In this document: positions 37,501-48,821 of the stretch, one piece after another | Layout of the letters: each line of letters starts with the position of its first letter | Position numbering within the stretch: the stretch's first letter is position 1 | Origin: Bugula neritina | Taxonomy: Eukaryota > Bryozoa > Gymnolaemata > Cheilostomatida > Bugulidae | NCBI GenBank assembly: GCA_964035545.1 | Contig: OZ037769.1 | Span: forward strand, 6,320,429 to 6,384,428 | Length of the DNA: 64,000 nucleotides | Direction: 5' to 3' | Made by a program: the position numbers and the translations under genes | Notes under the pieces: model-generated | What the model saw: only the letters and a program-made list of their open reading frames with translations | What the model was told of the DNA's origin: nothing | Databases searched by the model: none

Positions 37501-38284
37501 GAAAGTATAACTCCCAGAGAAATAAAAATTAACTCACTACATGCAAGAGAGACAACCAGTAAATATACTCAAAATTAAGAATGTTTTATTATTCGATAAC
37601 TATATATTGTTTTAAAAAACAAGCTAAAACACTCGCTGCCAAAATTGTGATCAAATGTTTACCTATATTTATATTATGAGGAGACAACTTCTCTTACCTG
37701 CGTCTGAGAATCTCCTATCAAAAAGATTTTTGAATACTTTCTGGAACATTGAAGCTCAGGAACACGCTGCTACCAAAAGCAAGGAGAGTTTATATAATTA
37801 TAGGTATCAAATTACCTGATTCAAAGACTGCTTAGAAATCAGAGCTAATGGGATTGAATTATCAAAACAATAAAATCAATCACAATGCATTGAATTTGAC
37901 AAAGTTCTACCAATTTGCAACATGAAGTCAGTGAGGCTACTTTTGCTCAAGAGTGACTGACTTTTGAATTGCACTACATCTATCATAGAGATGTCAAGGT
38001 AGCAGCCGTAGTCTAGGGGTTAGAATGTTGCTTTAGTAAACACAAAGTCGTGGGTTCGAACCCGACAAAGGCCGTTGGTGATGTTAGGAAGAGCATCCAG
38101 TCATAACATTAACTACTCCTGTGCCAGCTACCTGAATAAGTCCGTATTTAGCTCGATCTAACAAGAAAACCCTTTCCATCAAGGGTTTCTCACAGGGATG
38201 GTGACTATAAACATGCATGAGCTTTGTACCATAGAAATGTTAGTAGCTAACTATAAATATGTATTTAGTATAACCTACCTCCAT
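22542..38284 (-). CDS. IAH1: IAH1, isoamyl acetate-hydrolysing esterase homolog (SGNH/GDSL)
   Basis: Minus-strand exons, 5' to 3': 38284-38279 (Met-Glu, tentative), 37769-37698, 37005-36950, 26372-26290, 24641-24505, 23605-23518, 23190-23066 and 22715-22542. All phases fit and the sum is 246 residues, against 248 for human IAH1. SGNH blocks are visible: 'FLIGDSQTQ' (nucleophile Ser), '[11 protein letters not shown]' (Gly and Asn region), 'FLGSNDA' (Asn) and '[10 protein letters not shown]' (catalytic Asp and His). IAH1 is a small-ester hydrolase. The exon at 37769 opens right after an in-frame TAG that forms its acceptor, so a separate start exon is required. 'ATGGAG' at 38284-38279 with donor gtaggt fits phase and length, but six nucleotides are thin evidence. 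The 9.9-kb third intron holds nucleotidyltransferase-TPR copy 1 on the other strand. The first exons recur at 61.8-63.1 kb. Confidence 0.9.
26907..27005. repeat. Imperfect tandem repeat of about 26 bp
   Basis: 'tgtcatgacaggttatatag' plus 'aa' recurs three to four times with substitutions. It is inside the IAH1 intron, with no coding sense. Confidence 0.7.
27437..27545. mobile_element. Foldback (MITE-like) element, copy 2
   Basis: Ends 'aaagcagcaccgag' and 'ttggtgctgttt' are inverted, and the inner 'gagtgcag' and 'ctgcactc' pair. Its end sequences match the element at 17240. The central parts have diverged. Confidence 0.6.
28137..28314. mobile_element. Small TIR element, MITE-like
   Basis: Short inverted ends ('tcccccgccacttt' against 'aaagtggcaggga') bound about 178 bp that are richer in GC than the surroundings. 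The interior repeats the motif 'ttcgg/ccgaa' many times on both strands. No target-site duplication is clear, so the class is open. Confidence 0.5.
28767..28774 (+). promoter_or_regulatory. TATA-like box of nucleotidyltransferase-TPR copy 1
   Basis: 'TATAAATA' lies about 235 bp upstream of the first donor of the predicted 5' UTR exon (donor after 29010). The same motif in the same context is kept upstream of the 5' relic at 52099. The matching place upstream of copy 2 reads 'tactaatata' and copy 3 has other DNA there. Confidence 0.45.
29300..33337 (+). CDS. Nucleotidyltransferase-TPR protein, copy 1
   Basis: Coding exons 29300-29317, 29875-30030 and 30464-33337, all phase 0, give 1015 residues. 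Exon 1 encodes only 'MEEQYV' before 'gtaagt'. Exon 2 gives a 52-residue module ('[19 protein letters not shown]'). The large exon starts '[12 protein letters not shown]', so a start inside it would be wrong. Residues about 65-150 are charged and helical. A Pol-beta-superfamily nucleotidyltransferase motif lies at about 186-205: '[20 protein letters not shown]', that is hG-S-x10-D-h-E, close to GlnD/DUF294-type enzymes. The conserved '[15 protein letters not shown]' follows at about 262. Residues about 620-990 form some six to seven TPR-like repeats ('[14 protein letters not shown]', '[14 protein letters not shown]', '[12 protein letters not shown]'). A 5' UTR exon probably ends at 29010, with a second UTR/ATG exon opening at 29246. 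The gene is inside IAH1 intron 3, antisense to it. Substrate and role are unknown. Confidence 0.88.
33760..34380 (+). pseudogene. Non-LTR reverse-transcriptase relic, unit 1
   Basis: Two overlapping frames joined by a one-base shift near 33993 encode the thumb and C-terminal part of a CR1/L2/Jockey-type reverse transcriptase: '[14 protein letters not shown]', '[19 protein letters not shown]', then '[20 protein letters not shown]' and '[15 protein letters not shown]', followed by '[20 protein letters not shown]'. The same break exists in the unit 3 copy (58750-59370), so it predates the duplication. Confidence 0.83.
34380..36940. other. IAH1 intron 3, right part
   Basis: AT-rich non-coding DNA, repeated in unit 3 and partly in unit 2 (35720-35885 resembles 47455-47625). 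The segment 34870-35110 is an old copy of a dispersed repeat also seen at 39180-39380, with 'taacaagttagtcatatcg' and 'gtaaaccttgttttagctg'. No exon is seen. Confidence 0.5.
37999..38235 (+). mobile_element. tRNA-derived SINE, copy B
   Basis: Box A-like 'tagtctaggggttagaatg' and box B 'gggttcgaacccga' are followed by the same body and tail as copy A ('gatgttaggaagagcatcca', 'tcaagggtttctcacaggga'). It sits between the tentative first and second IAH1 exons. Unit 3 carries the matching insertion, so this copy predates the duplication. Confidence 0.85.
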
Positions 38285-38289
38285 AACTC

Positions 38290-41200
38290 ATCAAATCTTC
38301 TACTAGCTATAGTGGCCTACGATGTGAACAACTAAGCCTCAACTAGAAGGAAAATATATGACAAAGTTTAAAGGTCAAATACAGTAGAAGAGAAAGAATA
38401 ACAGCTAGAAAGTTCTACAAGTCTACCATTACGTAACAAATCACATGTTAGGAGTAACTGGAGCCCAACACTTACTTGATATCTTAACGAGTAACCAGTA
38501 GTCTACTAAAAGCAAAGTATGCTAATATCCTGTGCACTCTGAGGGTGATTGAGATCAACTGTTGTGTTATTATAATAGCAAATTCCTACTTTATGGGACA
38601 ATGCTGCCCTACTTGTGAAAGCAATTAGCATAGGCAATCACTCATGATTATATTACCAGCACGTTATTACTCAAAGATATCAATATCTTACATTGTACAA
38701 ATAACAAATAGTAGGAAATTATTATTATACTCTTTTGATTGTGTGTAATATTTCCCCAACACATAATGTGTATATATATATTATGTAGCTGTAGTCTATG
38801 TTGTAGCATATAAAGTACCTTTGTCACAGCTGTGTTCATGCACCTATTAATTGCTGTAATTGAAATGCTTGTTATATTAGACAGATAATATCAAATCAGT
38901 ATAGACTATTTTAAGTTTTAAGAATGGCTATATATTATAGATTAAATTATTATAGAACATTTTCCTGATAATGATGATGATACAGAATTATTTATGCAAC
39001 AAAACTAATAATGGTAAAATAACTAAACAAATAGTATAATTAAATAATTACAGCACAACATTTAGATATTCAAAGACATAGCAGAATATTAATTTATGAA
39101 CCAAACATTTTAGATGTCAATTTGCAAGTATAATAACTATTTTATATAGGCCTACTTCATTAAAATACTCATGCTAATAAAGAACTTATGAAGATACTTG
39201 ATTTAACAAGTTGGTCATCTTGAAGCTGCTTGTAAATAATAGTATACAGTAGTTCTAATTGCTAGCTTTTATGACTGCATTGTGAATAGACTGTGAACCT
39301 TGTTTTAACGGAAATGTGTGAGAGCATGCGCTATATATGTCCATAACATATTGTGTAGTCTTTGTTTCAATAAAATAACTCTTACTCCCTAATTTATTTT
39401 TTCAATAAGTTTCAATTCTAAAACTTGAAGCACTAACATCTAATATATCATGTAAATAGCCACATGCTCCATATGCAGGTTCTAACACTAAGCTACTGAT
39501 CATGAACATTCTATTTCAAAGAAAGTGCAGTAAAGGAGAGATTTACGAAAGCCTGTGTAATAGATAAGGAACACTGCAAACAAATCCATGTCTGTGCCAG
39601 ATTTTCAACCTGAACTAAACCAAAATTCAAAAGCAATTAAAAACTTGGGCTGTTAGAATTTCCCTTTTACTGCATCTAAATATTAGTTATTATTATATTT
39701 TGTAGCTTTATAGGCACGGAGTTATCTTCTCAATAGTTGTGACTTGACTTCTACCCAATTAACAAACAAAAAGGAAGATGAAGGAACTAGAGGTTCTATT
39801 AATAACTAGTATTTTTGATGCTATTTTAAAATACCAAAGCTTTAAAATGCTAAGACACTGCCCAATTAGTTCAAAACTGAAAAATCTCACAAACAGCATC
39901 CTGACACAGACTTTCCTGCAGGTAGCTGTTGGTAGCCCAAGATGTCATGTTGTTGTATATGAGTCATGCATAAAACTGCACCTGAGATACACTCAAATTG
40001 TATTAGACAGTAGACATTGTATCACCTTGCTGGACATTGATGCCCACCAATTGGTGGTACAATGCATAAAACTAAAACAATTTGCTTAGCTATTTTGGCT
40101 TCTTTCGTTTTAGAATGTTTATTCAATTTCGCAATCCAATGGTGTCAAAAGATTGAAAACATTTTTTTTAGCTCATGCCTACAAAAATTTACAAACCTAA
40201 CAAATTTGAGCAGTGAATTGCGAATAATATTTAAAATTTCAATAATTTTAGCTTAATAGTATTGTTTAAACGCATATATACTGTTTGAACACATGCATAT
40301 ACTACAACACTTATGATAAATTAAATGTAAATTTTTGGAATCAGCTTTTAACAATATTTCAACAAATATTTTTTCTTTTTGTGTAAAGAAACTATTTTTA
40401 GAGAAGAGAGCTGCTAGGTTTCACAAAGTTAAAAGCTCACTGGCAGCATGTATAGCTTTGTCACAGAGTGACTCTGCATTTAGATTTTAAACTCAATAAA
40501 GACAATGGACAGTATTTTATCTTTATTTGTATTATTTGAAGAGTAGTTCACAAATCTGGAAAATAAGTAATTATAGAGCCTCTCTATTTATTATGCAGTA
40601 GTATATTATGAGACCTATAGTAGCATAACTGTTATGTTCACTGAAATTTATTTCCAACTGAATAAAACCAGCTGGAATGTGTGAGCATTAGAATCGACCT
40701 AAGACTGGATAACATTAAATAAAAGGGTGGAGCCAAAATATAACAATAATAGTAATATATTTATCAAGCAGTAAGACCTTAGTACAGTGTAGTTTGAACC
40801 CGAAAACACATGTAATGTCTTTCCATAAATATATCTTGTAAAATCTACAGGAATTCGAACCACAGACCTTTGGCTTGCAAGCAGGCGAGCTAACCAATCA
40901 CACCACAGGAGCAGCTGGGTTAACTCAACACTATACAGTGCTCAGTCAGGTCGATCTGAGAAATGTGTTCAGTGGGATTATAGTTTTTCTATTGCACTGT
41001 CTGTCCGATGTGGCTAAAGAGTTTTGAGTAAAAAAAAATCGTTGCAGCTTAAAAAAACTAACAACATTTATAAACTTTACACAGTACAACTTATTTCTTA
41101 AAGTAATCTGACAAAATTGGCCAATTTAAGATACATAATTACTCTTGACTGTTTTAACAGCCTATATAATATTATTATTCATACACCTACAAGTTTGTTA

Positions 41201-42100
41201 AGCCTAAAGTTATGCAGCAAATAACCAATAAAAGCAAGTTTTTCTAGTTATTTAAATTTGATTCAGTAATGGAGTAATGGAGTAATGGAGAAATTGAGAA
41301 AAGCCTGTGTTCTAGATTAGAAATGTAGCAAAAGAAGTTATGTTCTCGGAAGAATTTCAACCCACACCCCAAACCAAAATTTAAAAAGAAAATTAAAGAA
41401 TTTTGGCTATTTCGATTTCCCCACTACTGCTCCTAAATGGAGGCTGAGAAGGTGGCCAAGGTAATTGAGTGCTTTGCTAGTAACTAACAAGGCATTATTG
41501 CTCTTATTAAATCAAACAGATATTTAGTGAGCAATATTTTTCTACTTCTCATATCAATCTGGCATCTATTCATGGTCTTATTGACTTGAGAACTGAGTTC
41601 AGGCTGAACAGACTGACCAGCTCAGATCGACAGAGTTCAATCATTGACTTTTTTCCATCGAACGAGGTGGCTGAGATTGGATCCATGGAAAGACTCTATG
41701 CAGTCTACAAGCTGTCCCTGTAATACAGAACATAATATACAAAATAGCTATGCTAGTATAATAATATATTGGCTACTTTCCTTTTTTCATTATTGGCGTT
41801 ATGTCAATATGAGTATTATTGTTGAATTACCACAATGTAATAGTATGTCTTACCAGTGATAAAGCTGCTAGATGAAAGAGAACGTTCACTCAGTTTGTCT
41901 GGGTTTTATTTGCATTAGCTTGTAGCTATCTCAGCTATACGGTGGCTGGTAGGGCAACTCTTAGTGACACGATAGCGCACGTATCTGATAAGCTATTGTC
42001 ATTGGCTAAACTCTCAGCGTGCCACTATAACAATTATGTTCTTTTATTTATGATAGTAGTTATGGTAAACCTAACCTAATGCAAATACTGGTGACAAGGA
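38290..42100. other. Spacer between unit 1 and unit 2
   Basis: No firm gene. The first kilobase is still part of the duplicated unit. Dispersed repeats lie at 39180-39380, 39520-39690 and 41270-41440. The last two share 'aagcctgtgttctagatta'-like and 'accaaaattcaaaaag'-like parts with 37210-37310. A weak possible terminal exon (39922-40089, acceptor 'tttcctgcag', then 'VAVGSPRCHVVVYESC...') has no recognisable relatives. Confidence 0.4.
40845..40912 (-). mobile_element. tRNA-like SINE head, different family
   Basis: The minus strand reads 'gctcctgtggtgtgattggt' and 'tagctcgcctgcttgcaagc', with box A-like 'tgtgattggttag' and box B 'ggttcgaattc'. The anticodon arm does not pair into a proper 5-bp stem, so it is not a working tRNA. 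Non-tRNA sequence follows toward about 40730, as expected for a SINE body. Confidence 0.55.
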
Positions 42101-42169
42101 AGTACTAATATATGAGCTGTATCATTATTGTGTGAAACTACATCGACTCCACACCTGGTGAGTTACAAT

Positions 42170-42495
42170 GGTGTCTAGTACAAATGGCACAGGTAATAAT
42201 AGCACCAGTAATAATGGTACAAATAACAAAGTAGGTAAAAATGGAACATTTTCAATATTAGGGTTTGGGGTGGGGTTGGGGGTTTGGAATGGGGGTTTGG
42301 AATGGGGGTTTGGAATGGGGGTTTGGGGTTTAAGGGTTTGGGTTTCGGGTGGGGGGGCTTTGGGTTTGGGAACATTTAAACATCAGTGTGCCATTTTTAC
42401 CTACTTTTCTATTTGCGCTATTATTACCTGTGCCATTATTACCTGTGCCATTTTTACCTGTGCCATTTTTACTGGTGCCAGTTTTACTTAAAATC
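42170..42495. repeat. G-rich tract framed by inverted repeats, in the 5' UTR intron of copy 2
   Basis: A plus-strand tract of TTTGGG/GGGGTTTGG-type repeats at about 42258-42372 is flanked by low-complexity arms. The left has 'atggcacaggtaataatag', the right has repeated 'acctgtgccattattacc'; they are inverted relative to each other. Copies 1 and 3 lack it. It could form G-quadruplexes or a cruciform just behind the first donor (after 42157). Confidence 0.75.
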
Positions 42496-42741
42496 GAGTT
42501 ACAACTTATAACAGTATTGATAATACTTTTAACTTAACTAATATTAAAACAAGAAATGATGTTTTCTCGGAATAACTTTGATTATAGCAGCTAAATTCCT
42601 CAATTTAAATATAATACAGCACAGCAATAGAATAAATCTATTAAACAGTTTTTTGTAATCAAAATTGAACAATATGCTGTCTTTTAGATTGTCAAGTTTC
42701 ATTGGCACTAAATATAAACCTACAAAACATTCTCTGAAGAA

Positions 42742-45700
42742 ATGGAAGACCAATATGTGGTAAGTTATTAGACTAAATTCAACTGAAAGAGATGGTGTAG
42801 ATTATCCATGGCTTGAGATATGTACACTGCACTTGTTTAGACCCCAAAAGTTATTTGTTACTTGTTTACAACTATAAGGAAAGGAAATGCATAAAAATTT
42901 ATAATCTTACTGCATTACTAAGACAATTATTTATGTATATAATACACATTAAAAAAGGTGCCACTTTATAACTCCTCAGACATACACACACGCTAAGCTA
43001 AAATAAAGATTTTATATAAACTTTATCAAATAGTTGGCAAACTGCCAGTGAGAAATGTTCTTAAAGTTGTGTACATTGTTTATAAGCCTGAAAATTTATA
43101 TTTACTGCATATAAGCATATTATATGCACCTATCGTACCAATACAATGTTATGCTAGTGCTTACTTTATAAGCTTATATTTACAATCACTTTATGATTAT
43201 CCTGTATATACACCTATTGTAGATTACCGAAGAGGAGCTGAAAGATTTCAAAATAGCTTACTGCCGTGCACCTGGTGGAAAATATAACCTAGAAGCCCCA
43301 ATACCTTTTCTGAAAAAGTTAGCTGATGGATATCTAGACAAATATAAAGCCACTGGTGATTGGACGGATATTCTCAAGGTAGTAGGCAAACAGAAGAAAC
43401 TGATAAAATAAAATTAGCATTAAGATCTCAACAAACAAAACCTGCAATTTCGTGTTTGCTGCAACATGCATATACAAATATTATTTTCATATTAACTAGG
43501 AAACGTAAATAAGCCACCGCAATCAAAACTTGTGCAAATATGCTCCAGTTTACTCAACACCACTGACAACATTGCTACTTTTGTAACTATTTAAACCCTG
43601 TTCCATAGCAATTTTTATAGCATTACTAAAAAGTACATTCATTGAGCTATTGACAAAGATAATCAAGATCCATTTACGGCCCCTTTGCTTTACAGTTTAG
43701 ATAGACCTTGCTATAATTATTTATAGTTGGGAGAGGGCTTACTAACTGTTGAACAAGCAAAATAATTAAACAATAAAAATATGCTGCTTTATTAGCTTGT
43801 CATTTAAGTTATTTAAAAATCCGGATATATAGGTCATTTCATGAAATAATAAGAATAATAAAAATAACTTCGTGGAATAAAGCAACCCCTAGTCTATCAT
43901 GAATGAAAGTACAATTAGTGAATGAGTATGAAAACTATGCTGGCATTAGAAGTAAAATGAAAATTTTATTTTGTAAACAAAATCACAAAGGATGAAATAC
44001 CAACAAGTAATATAACTTGGTTTTCACAGTTCGTTAAAGTTTGTTTCAAAAATGTTGCTAACTCTTATAATATACGAGTGGTAGAACCTAAGACCTTGCC
44101 TAATTAAACTGTCTTGATCTACTGCAGTCTATACTTTTTACCAACACCAAATAGTGAGAATACAAACACAAGCAGCACACATACATAATCAGTGCCATTA
44201 TTAACTCAATAACTAGAGAGGGCCCGTTTTACACACAAAATTAGGTAGATGTTGATTCAACTAAACCAGCTAATTTAGTAATGGTCATGCAGAAAGAATA
44301 AAGTTGTTCTAATCAAAATAAAGCTTTTCAATTACTATGTATGCCATAATTTGTCACTGTAAGTTTATGACTTTCAAAAATCATTTTAGAGTCATGCTTT
44401 GTGCAACTCCATCTCGAAGCGAGAAGCTAATGAAGCTGAATTGTGGAACAGAAAAGCTTTCGAAGCACAAAAAGCTTATTGGAAAGAAAATGGAGTTTGG
44501 AAATATGAGATTCAACAGTCTGTGACTAGTCAACTGGCTGATCAGCTAGAGGAAATAAGAGAAAAGTGTAGAATGCAGATTAATCAAATTGGTTGCCTAG
44601 TTGCAAAGTATAACGACAACAAAATTACTCGAGCTAACTTTACTGAGCAGTTTGTTTTGGACGTCAAACAAATTTCGCTGACTAGTTCTCAGAAAATGGC
44701 AGCGTTTGCAAAAAAGGTGTTCGAGTTCAGTGTCGCTAGTCTGTCCATTCTTCCTCCTTGTAAGTTTTGTGTGGTAGCACTGGGTTCTCTAGCTAAAGGC
44801 GAAGCAACACCCTACTCAGACTTAGAGTATTTGTTTCTAATTGAATGTTCCAACTCTGAGACGATTGCTTATTTTGAAAAACTTGCTCTTTCAAGCTATT
44901 TCATCATTGGAAACTTGCAAGAAACAGATTTAGGGTACATGTCAATAGCAGAGCTGAAAGGATGGTTTGATGACACACAAAAAAGTGGTTTCAAAATTGA
45001 TGGCTTGAAAGATGGAGCTCGAAACATTCCAACTGGTAATGGATCTACTTCTCAGCAAAATCATTTCATCGTCACTCCAACATCTCTTTTTCACAAATAC
45101 AAATCAGTTTTAGATAACCCTCAAAGTGACGCTATTGTTGGAGATCTCACGGCTAAATTACAGTTCACCAGACTAGTATACTGCCACGGAGATGGTGCAG
45201 AAAAACTCTTGGATCAATTCTCGGAACAAAAGCTTATGCTACAACCTAATGACAAAAGGCAGGAAGTCAACAGAGAAATGTTTATTGCTGATGCAAAGAA
45301 ATATGGCTTTAAGCCTACAGAAGAGTTGATAAATAATGGGTTTTCAATCAACACAAAAAAAGAACTGTATCGATATCCATCAATTTTGCTTTACAACATT
45401 TTAATAATTTTCAACATCTCAATAACTCATTCCTGGAAAAGTTTGGACAACCTCAAAGAAATGAAACATATTTCTGTTTCTTTGCATGAACATATTCTAT
45501 TTTTGTTAGCATGTGCATGTTACCTTAGACTTTCAACATATCATTTTTATGATTCAGCTAAAGATAGCTTGTCAGTGCTTTCAGTGAACTATTTTACTTA
45601 CCCTGATGTTCAAGAGGCTAGCATAGCAGAGACAAAAACTAGAAAAAAATGGTTCCTTCCGCAAAAACTGTTTAACCTTCATTGTGAGTATTCAGTACCC

Positions 45701-47263
45701 TTAAAGAAGCACATTAGTGCATGCAGGATTGACAATATTGAGGATGCTATAAAAACAGCTGTTCAAAAACCAAATTGGTTAGTGAAATTTCAAACTTTTC
45801 ATTGTTGCAATCGCTGGTCCAAAGGACAAGAACTTCTCCGGGAACACATCAATTTAGAGATAGTGTTGGGAAAACCTGAACAAACCATAGAAGCAATCTA
45901 CCGTTTAGTGAACTATGACTTTGGGGAGTTGTGGAACACAATCAGGGCTTTGACCTATTCATTAAGTCAAGAAAGAAAAAACAAAGAAGCTCTGGCTTAC
46001 CACTTGATTATCCAAAGAATGATAGAATCAAGTTTAGGACAAAAGAGCAATGAAGAGCAACAGTTAACCATGGCTGAGTCAAAAGCAGAAACTGGTATGT
46101 GCTTTTTCGAATTGACTGAGTTTAATAAAGCTATAGAGGAATATGAAAGTTCACTACAGATCCGAAGTATGTTTTTATCAAGTGACTACGAACAGTTGGC
46201 AAAGATGCACCTTTGCCTTGGAAGATCTTACATTTATCTCTATAGATATCAGGAGGCTCACACTCATCTTTTCATTGCTCTGCAAATTTGTCATAATCAA
46301 GCATCGAAGGAAGTTGAATACAACTACTATGGTGAAATTGTACATTCAGAAACTCTTGTGCAGTCATTAGTTGGTCTTTTGAAAATAAGTCCAAAAGACA
46401 GGCTTCGTTATTTGAGCAATTCATCTATTCTACTCGCGCATGTTTTGTGGAACATTGGAATAAACTATTTTTACACAAAGTACTTTGAGCTTGCATTTTC
46501 TTATTTTAGCAAAGCCCAAGAGATGTTTTACGATTGTTATGGAAGTAAAGCTTGTCACAGAGACATTTCCCATCTATTTTATGCATTGGGTTGTGCTAGT
46601 TCTATGTTGAGACATCATGACGAAGCTGAGGAATATTTCAAACGGGGGATGGCATTGACCATTCAAATTTTTGGGAAAAAAAATCGATTCAAAGCTGCTG
46701 TATTACGTTGTTTCGCCATGAATGATTTGAAGATTTACCGTAAACTTTTAGCTAAGTTATTCTACAGTGTACCACGCTACCGCGTAGCACACTCAGAGTC
46801 GGCAACAGCTATAAGTCGGTATGGATTGCATCTCATACACACTGGCGAATATTCTTTCGCTGAAAATGTACTAAAAATAGCACTACAGATGTATCACGCC
46901 AGTGCTGCTGCTGGAAACAGTAAATACCCAGCTGGTTATGTTTCCGCAACATTATCACATTTGGCTTTAAACTATTGGAAGCAAGGAAAGATTCAGCTTG
47001 CAAAGAAGACTTTTGAACAATCATTAGTAACTCTCAATGAAATGGATGAGCTCGTTCCTAATTCTGCTAATCTAGAGAGGGGAGAAATTTTTCAACTGAT
47101 GGGTGACCTGTATCTGTCTGTCAGTGAGTACGACAATGCGATTGGCTACTTCAGTGAAGCAAAAGAAAAATTTGTGTCTGCTTGTGATGACCCCAATCAT
47201 CCAAAAATTATTGAGGTTGAAAAGCTAATTTGGTCTACCTCAAGGCATCTTCAAAACCAGTGA
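42742..47263 (+). CDS. Nucleotidyltransferase-TPR protein, copy 2
   Basis: Coding exons 42742-42759, 43223-43378 and 44390-47263 have the same lengths and phases as copy 1 and give 1015 residues without damage. A 5' UTR exon probably ends at 42157 and the ATG exon opens at 42688. It starts 'MEDQYV'. The nucleotidyltransferase motif '[20 protein letters not shown]' and the 'IPTGNG' segment are intact, as is the TPR array ('[14 protein letters not shown]', 'YDNAIGYFSEAKEKF'). It is the most divergent copy, with many differences in the N-terminal helices, residues about 535-615 and the last 150 residues, yet the nucleotidyltransferase exon part is almost identical to copy 1. This pattern suggests selection or gene conversion at the catalytic part. 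The 5' UTR intron holds a G-rich insertion and the TATA motif is not kept. I infer the same unknown activity as the sister copies. Confidence 0.88.
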
Positions 47264-47269
47264 CTGCAA

Positions 47270-48195
47270 TATCAATATATCAAAAGCAGGATATTAATTT
47301 AAGCCAACAAGTTTTTAATGCAGTATTGAAATTTAGTGTAATGATTTATAGACTTCACACAAATACTAATGTCAAAATTTATAGTATGTTATTTAGTGAT
47401 ACATTATGTAAATGAACTTTTGTTAACACTTCATTTAACAAGAATTCAACAAAAATCAGTGTTATGGTTATTTTTTCTTGGCTTAGCCATGATAACTTTT
47501 CTAGAATATTTGGAGCTGTGTGTAAAGAATTGTCAATTTATATATGCAGATATTTCATATTAGAGTTGAATATAAATTATTAAGAATTATGTTGCAATAA
47601 CTCACTGTAACAGAGACAGTGGCGTAGTAACAAGATGCATAGGTGGAGGAGTGGAGAACTTGACCAAGCATAAGTTTTTTAATTTTTTACTGTACTGGAT
47701 AAATTTTGCTTTTGGTTGATATTCCTGAAAGAACATACACTTCTTATAATAGTGAATTCCTACTTTATGGGACAATGCTGCCCTACTTGTGAAAGCAATT
47801 AGTATAGGCAGTCACTCATTATTATAATATTACCAGCACGTTATTACTCAAAGATATCAATATCTTACGTTGTACAAATAACAAATAGTAGGACATTATT
47901 ATTATACTTTTTTGATTGCTTGTAATATTCCCCCCCCCTCCAGATATAATGTGTAGCCTATATTCATTATTTACTTGTAGCCTATGCTGCAGCATATTAT
48001 ACCTTTGTCGCAGCTGTGTTCATGAACATATGTATTGTTGTAGCTAAAAAGGCTGTTACATTAAACTCATAACACCAGATCACATGAGATGCTTTACTTT
48101 TAAAAAAGGCTATGGTGTAATGGCTAGCAGAAGTAGAACTCTCTCTGTCCCCTGCTAAACATATGCGATAGTTTATGGCCAGTCATGCCGTTTCT
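47270..48195. other. Copy 2 downstream DNA
   Basis: Patches resemble unit 1 (see unit 2 entry). A C-run of about ten bases lies near 47933. No gene is seen. Confidence 0.45.
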
Positions 48196-48198
48196 ACC

Positions 48199-48507
48199 TT
48201 ACCCCCTGTTCACACACTGCCGTATCGTATGCCGTAAGATAAAATATCAACCATTTTTACAGATGTCTGTGCTTCCTGTACGGTGCTACGGTACGTTAGG
48301 ATCAAGCACTGCTTGATTTAAATTAGTTGCGGCCGGTTCCTATGGGACAGAAAAACTTTTGCGTCAAGTCATTGGATAAAATTGTCCAATGAAATGTCTT
48401 ATATATTACCTAATAGCGGACTTTGTAAACTTCAGCCTGGACACATTAGAGATGGTTGATATTTTACATTACGGCATACGATACAGCAATGTGTGAACAG
48501 GGGGTAA
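48199..48507. mobile_element. DNA element with about 53-bp terminal inverted repeats
   Basis: Both ends carry near-perfect inverted repeats beginning 'ttaccccctgttcacac' and continuing with 'tatcgtatgccgtaa' and 'aaaatatcaacca'. The interior of about 200 bp has no coding capacity, so this is a non-autonomous element. The flanks both read like 'agtcatgccgtt' / 'agtcataccgtt', which could be traces of target or element duplication. The superfamily is not assigned. Confidence 0.82.
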
Positions 48508-48564
48508 GTCATACCGTTCCACATGCGGCAGGCAAGTTAGTAAGATCAGGATGACGTGATATAA

Positions 48565-48720
48565 ATACCTGCCAATTGATATATACAATAACAAGTGGAA
48601 TATAGGTCAACCAACAACGTCGACCTCCTGCATATAAACTACACCTTCCAGCGCCCACGAGGAGAAGTGGATAGTGCTAGTAGCTGATAGGATACTCCAT
48701 GTAATCACTTTGACTATTGT
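48565..48720 (+). repeat. Dispersed repeat, inverted relative to 53185-53340
   Basis: The segment with 'tggaatataggtcaaccaac' and 'ccagcgcccacgaggagaag' matches the reverse complement of 53185-53340. It also contains 'gatataaatacc', a TATA-like motif. The order TATA-like motif, then 'gcgcccacgaggag' recalls an LTR end followed by a primer-binding site, but I cannot prove that. Confidence 0.55.
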
Positions 48721-48764
48721 TACTCTTTTCTCGGCTGATGTATCTTATTTTGCATTGTGTATTG

Positions 48765-48773
48765 TTATATATA

Positions 48774-48815
<42 letters not shown>
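48765..48815. repeat. (TA)n microsatellite
   Basis: TA dinucleotides with one 'aatt' interruption at the left. The tract directly abuts the hammerhead-like motif at 48822. Confidence 0.9.
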
Positions 48816-48818
<3 letters not shown>

Positions 48819-48821
48819 CAA

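Larger units (their letters stand above)
28850..39175. repeat. Segmental duplication, unit 1
   Basis: This block, with nucleotidyltransferase-TPR copy 1, the reverse-transcriptase relic, IAH1 exons 3 to 1 and a SINE, is repeated in the same order and orientation from about 53870 to the window end. The offset is about 24.99 kb at the left, falling to about 24.86 kb at the right because of small indels. Non-coding parts are also nearly identical, so the duplication is recent. The unit continues beyond the window. Confidence 0.93.

Noticed and set aside
39778-40256. Two plus-strand frames of 103 and 64 residues in the unit 1-2 spacer
   Set aside because: No recognisable motif. Only the part after the acceptor at 39921 looks mildly exon-like, so it is mentioned as weak in the spacer entry.
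40845-40912. Functional tRNA gene on the minus strand
   Set aside because: Box A and B are present, but the anticodon stem does not pair and the sequence continues as a SINE-like body.
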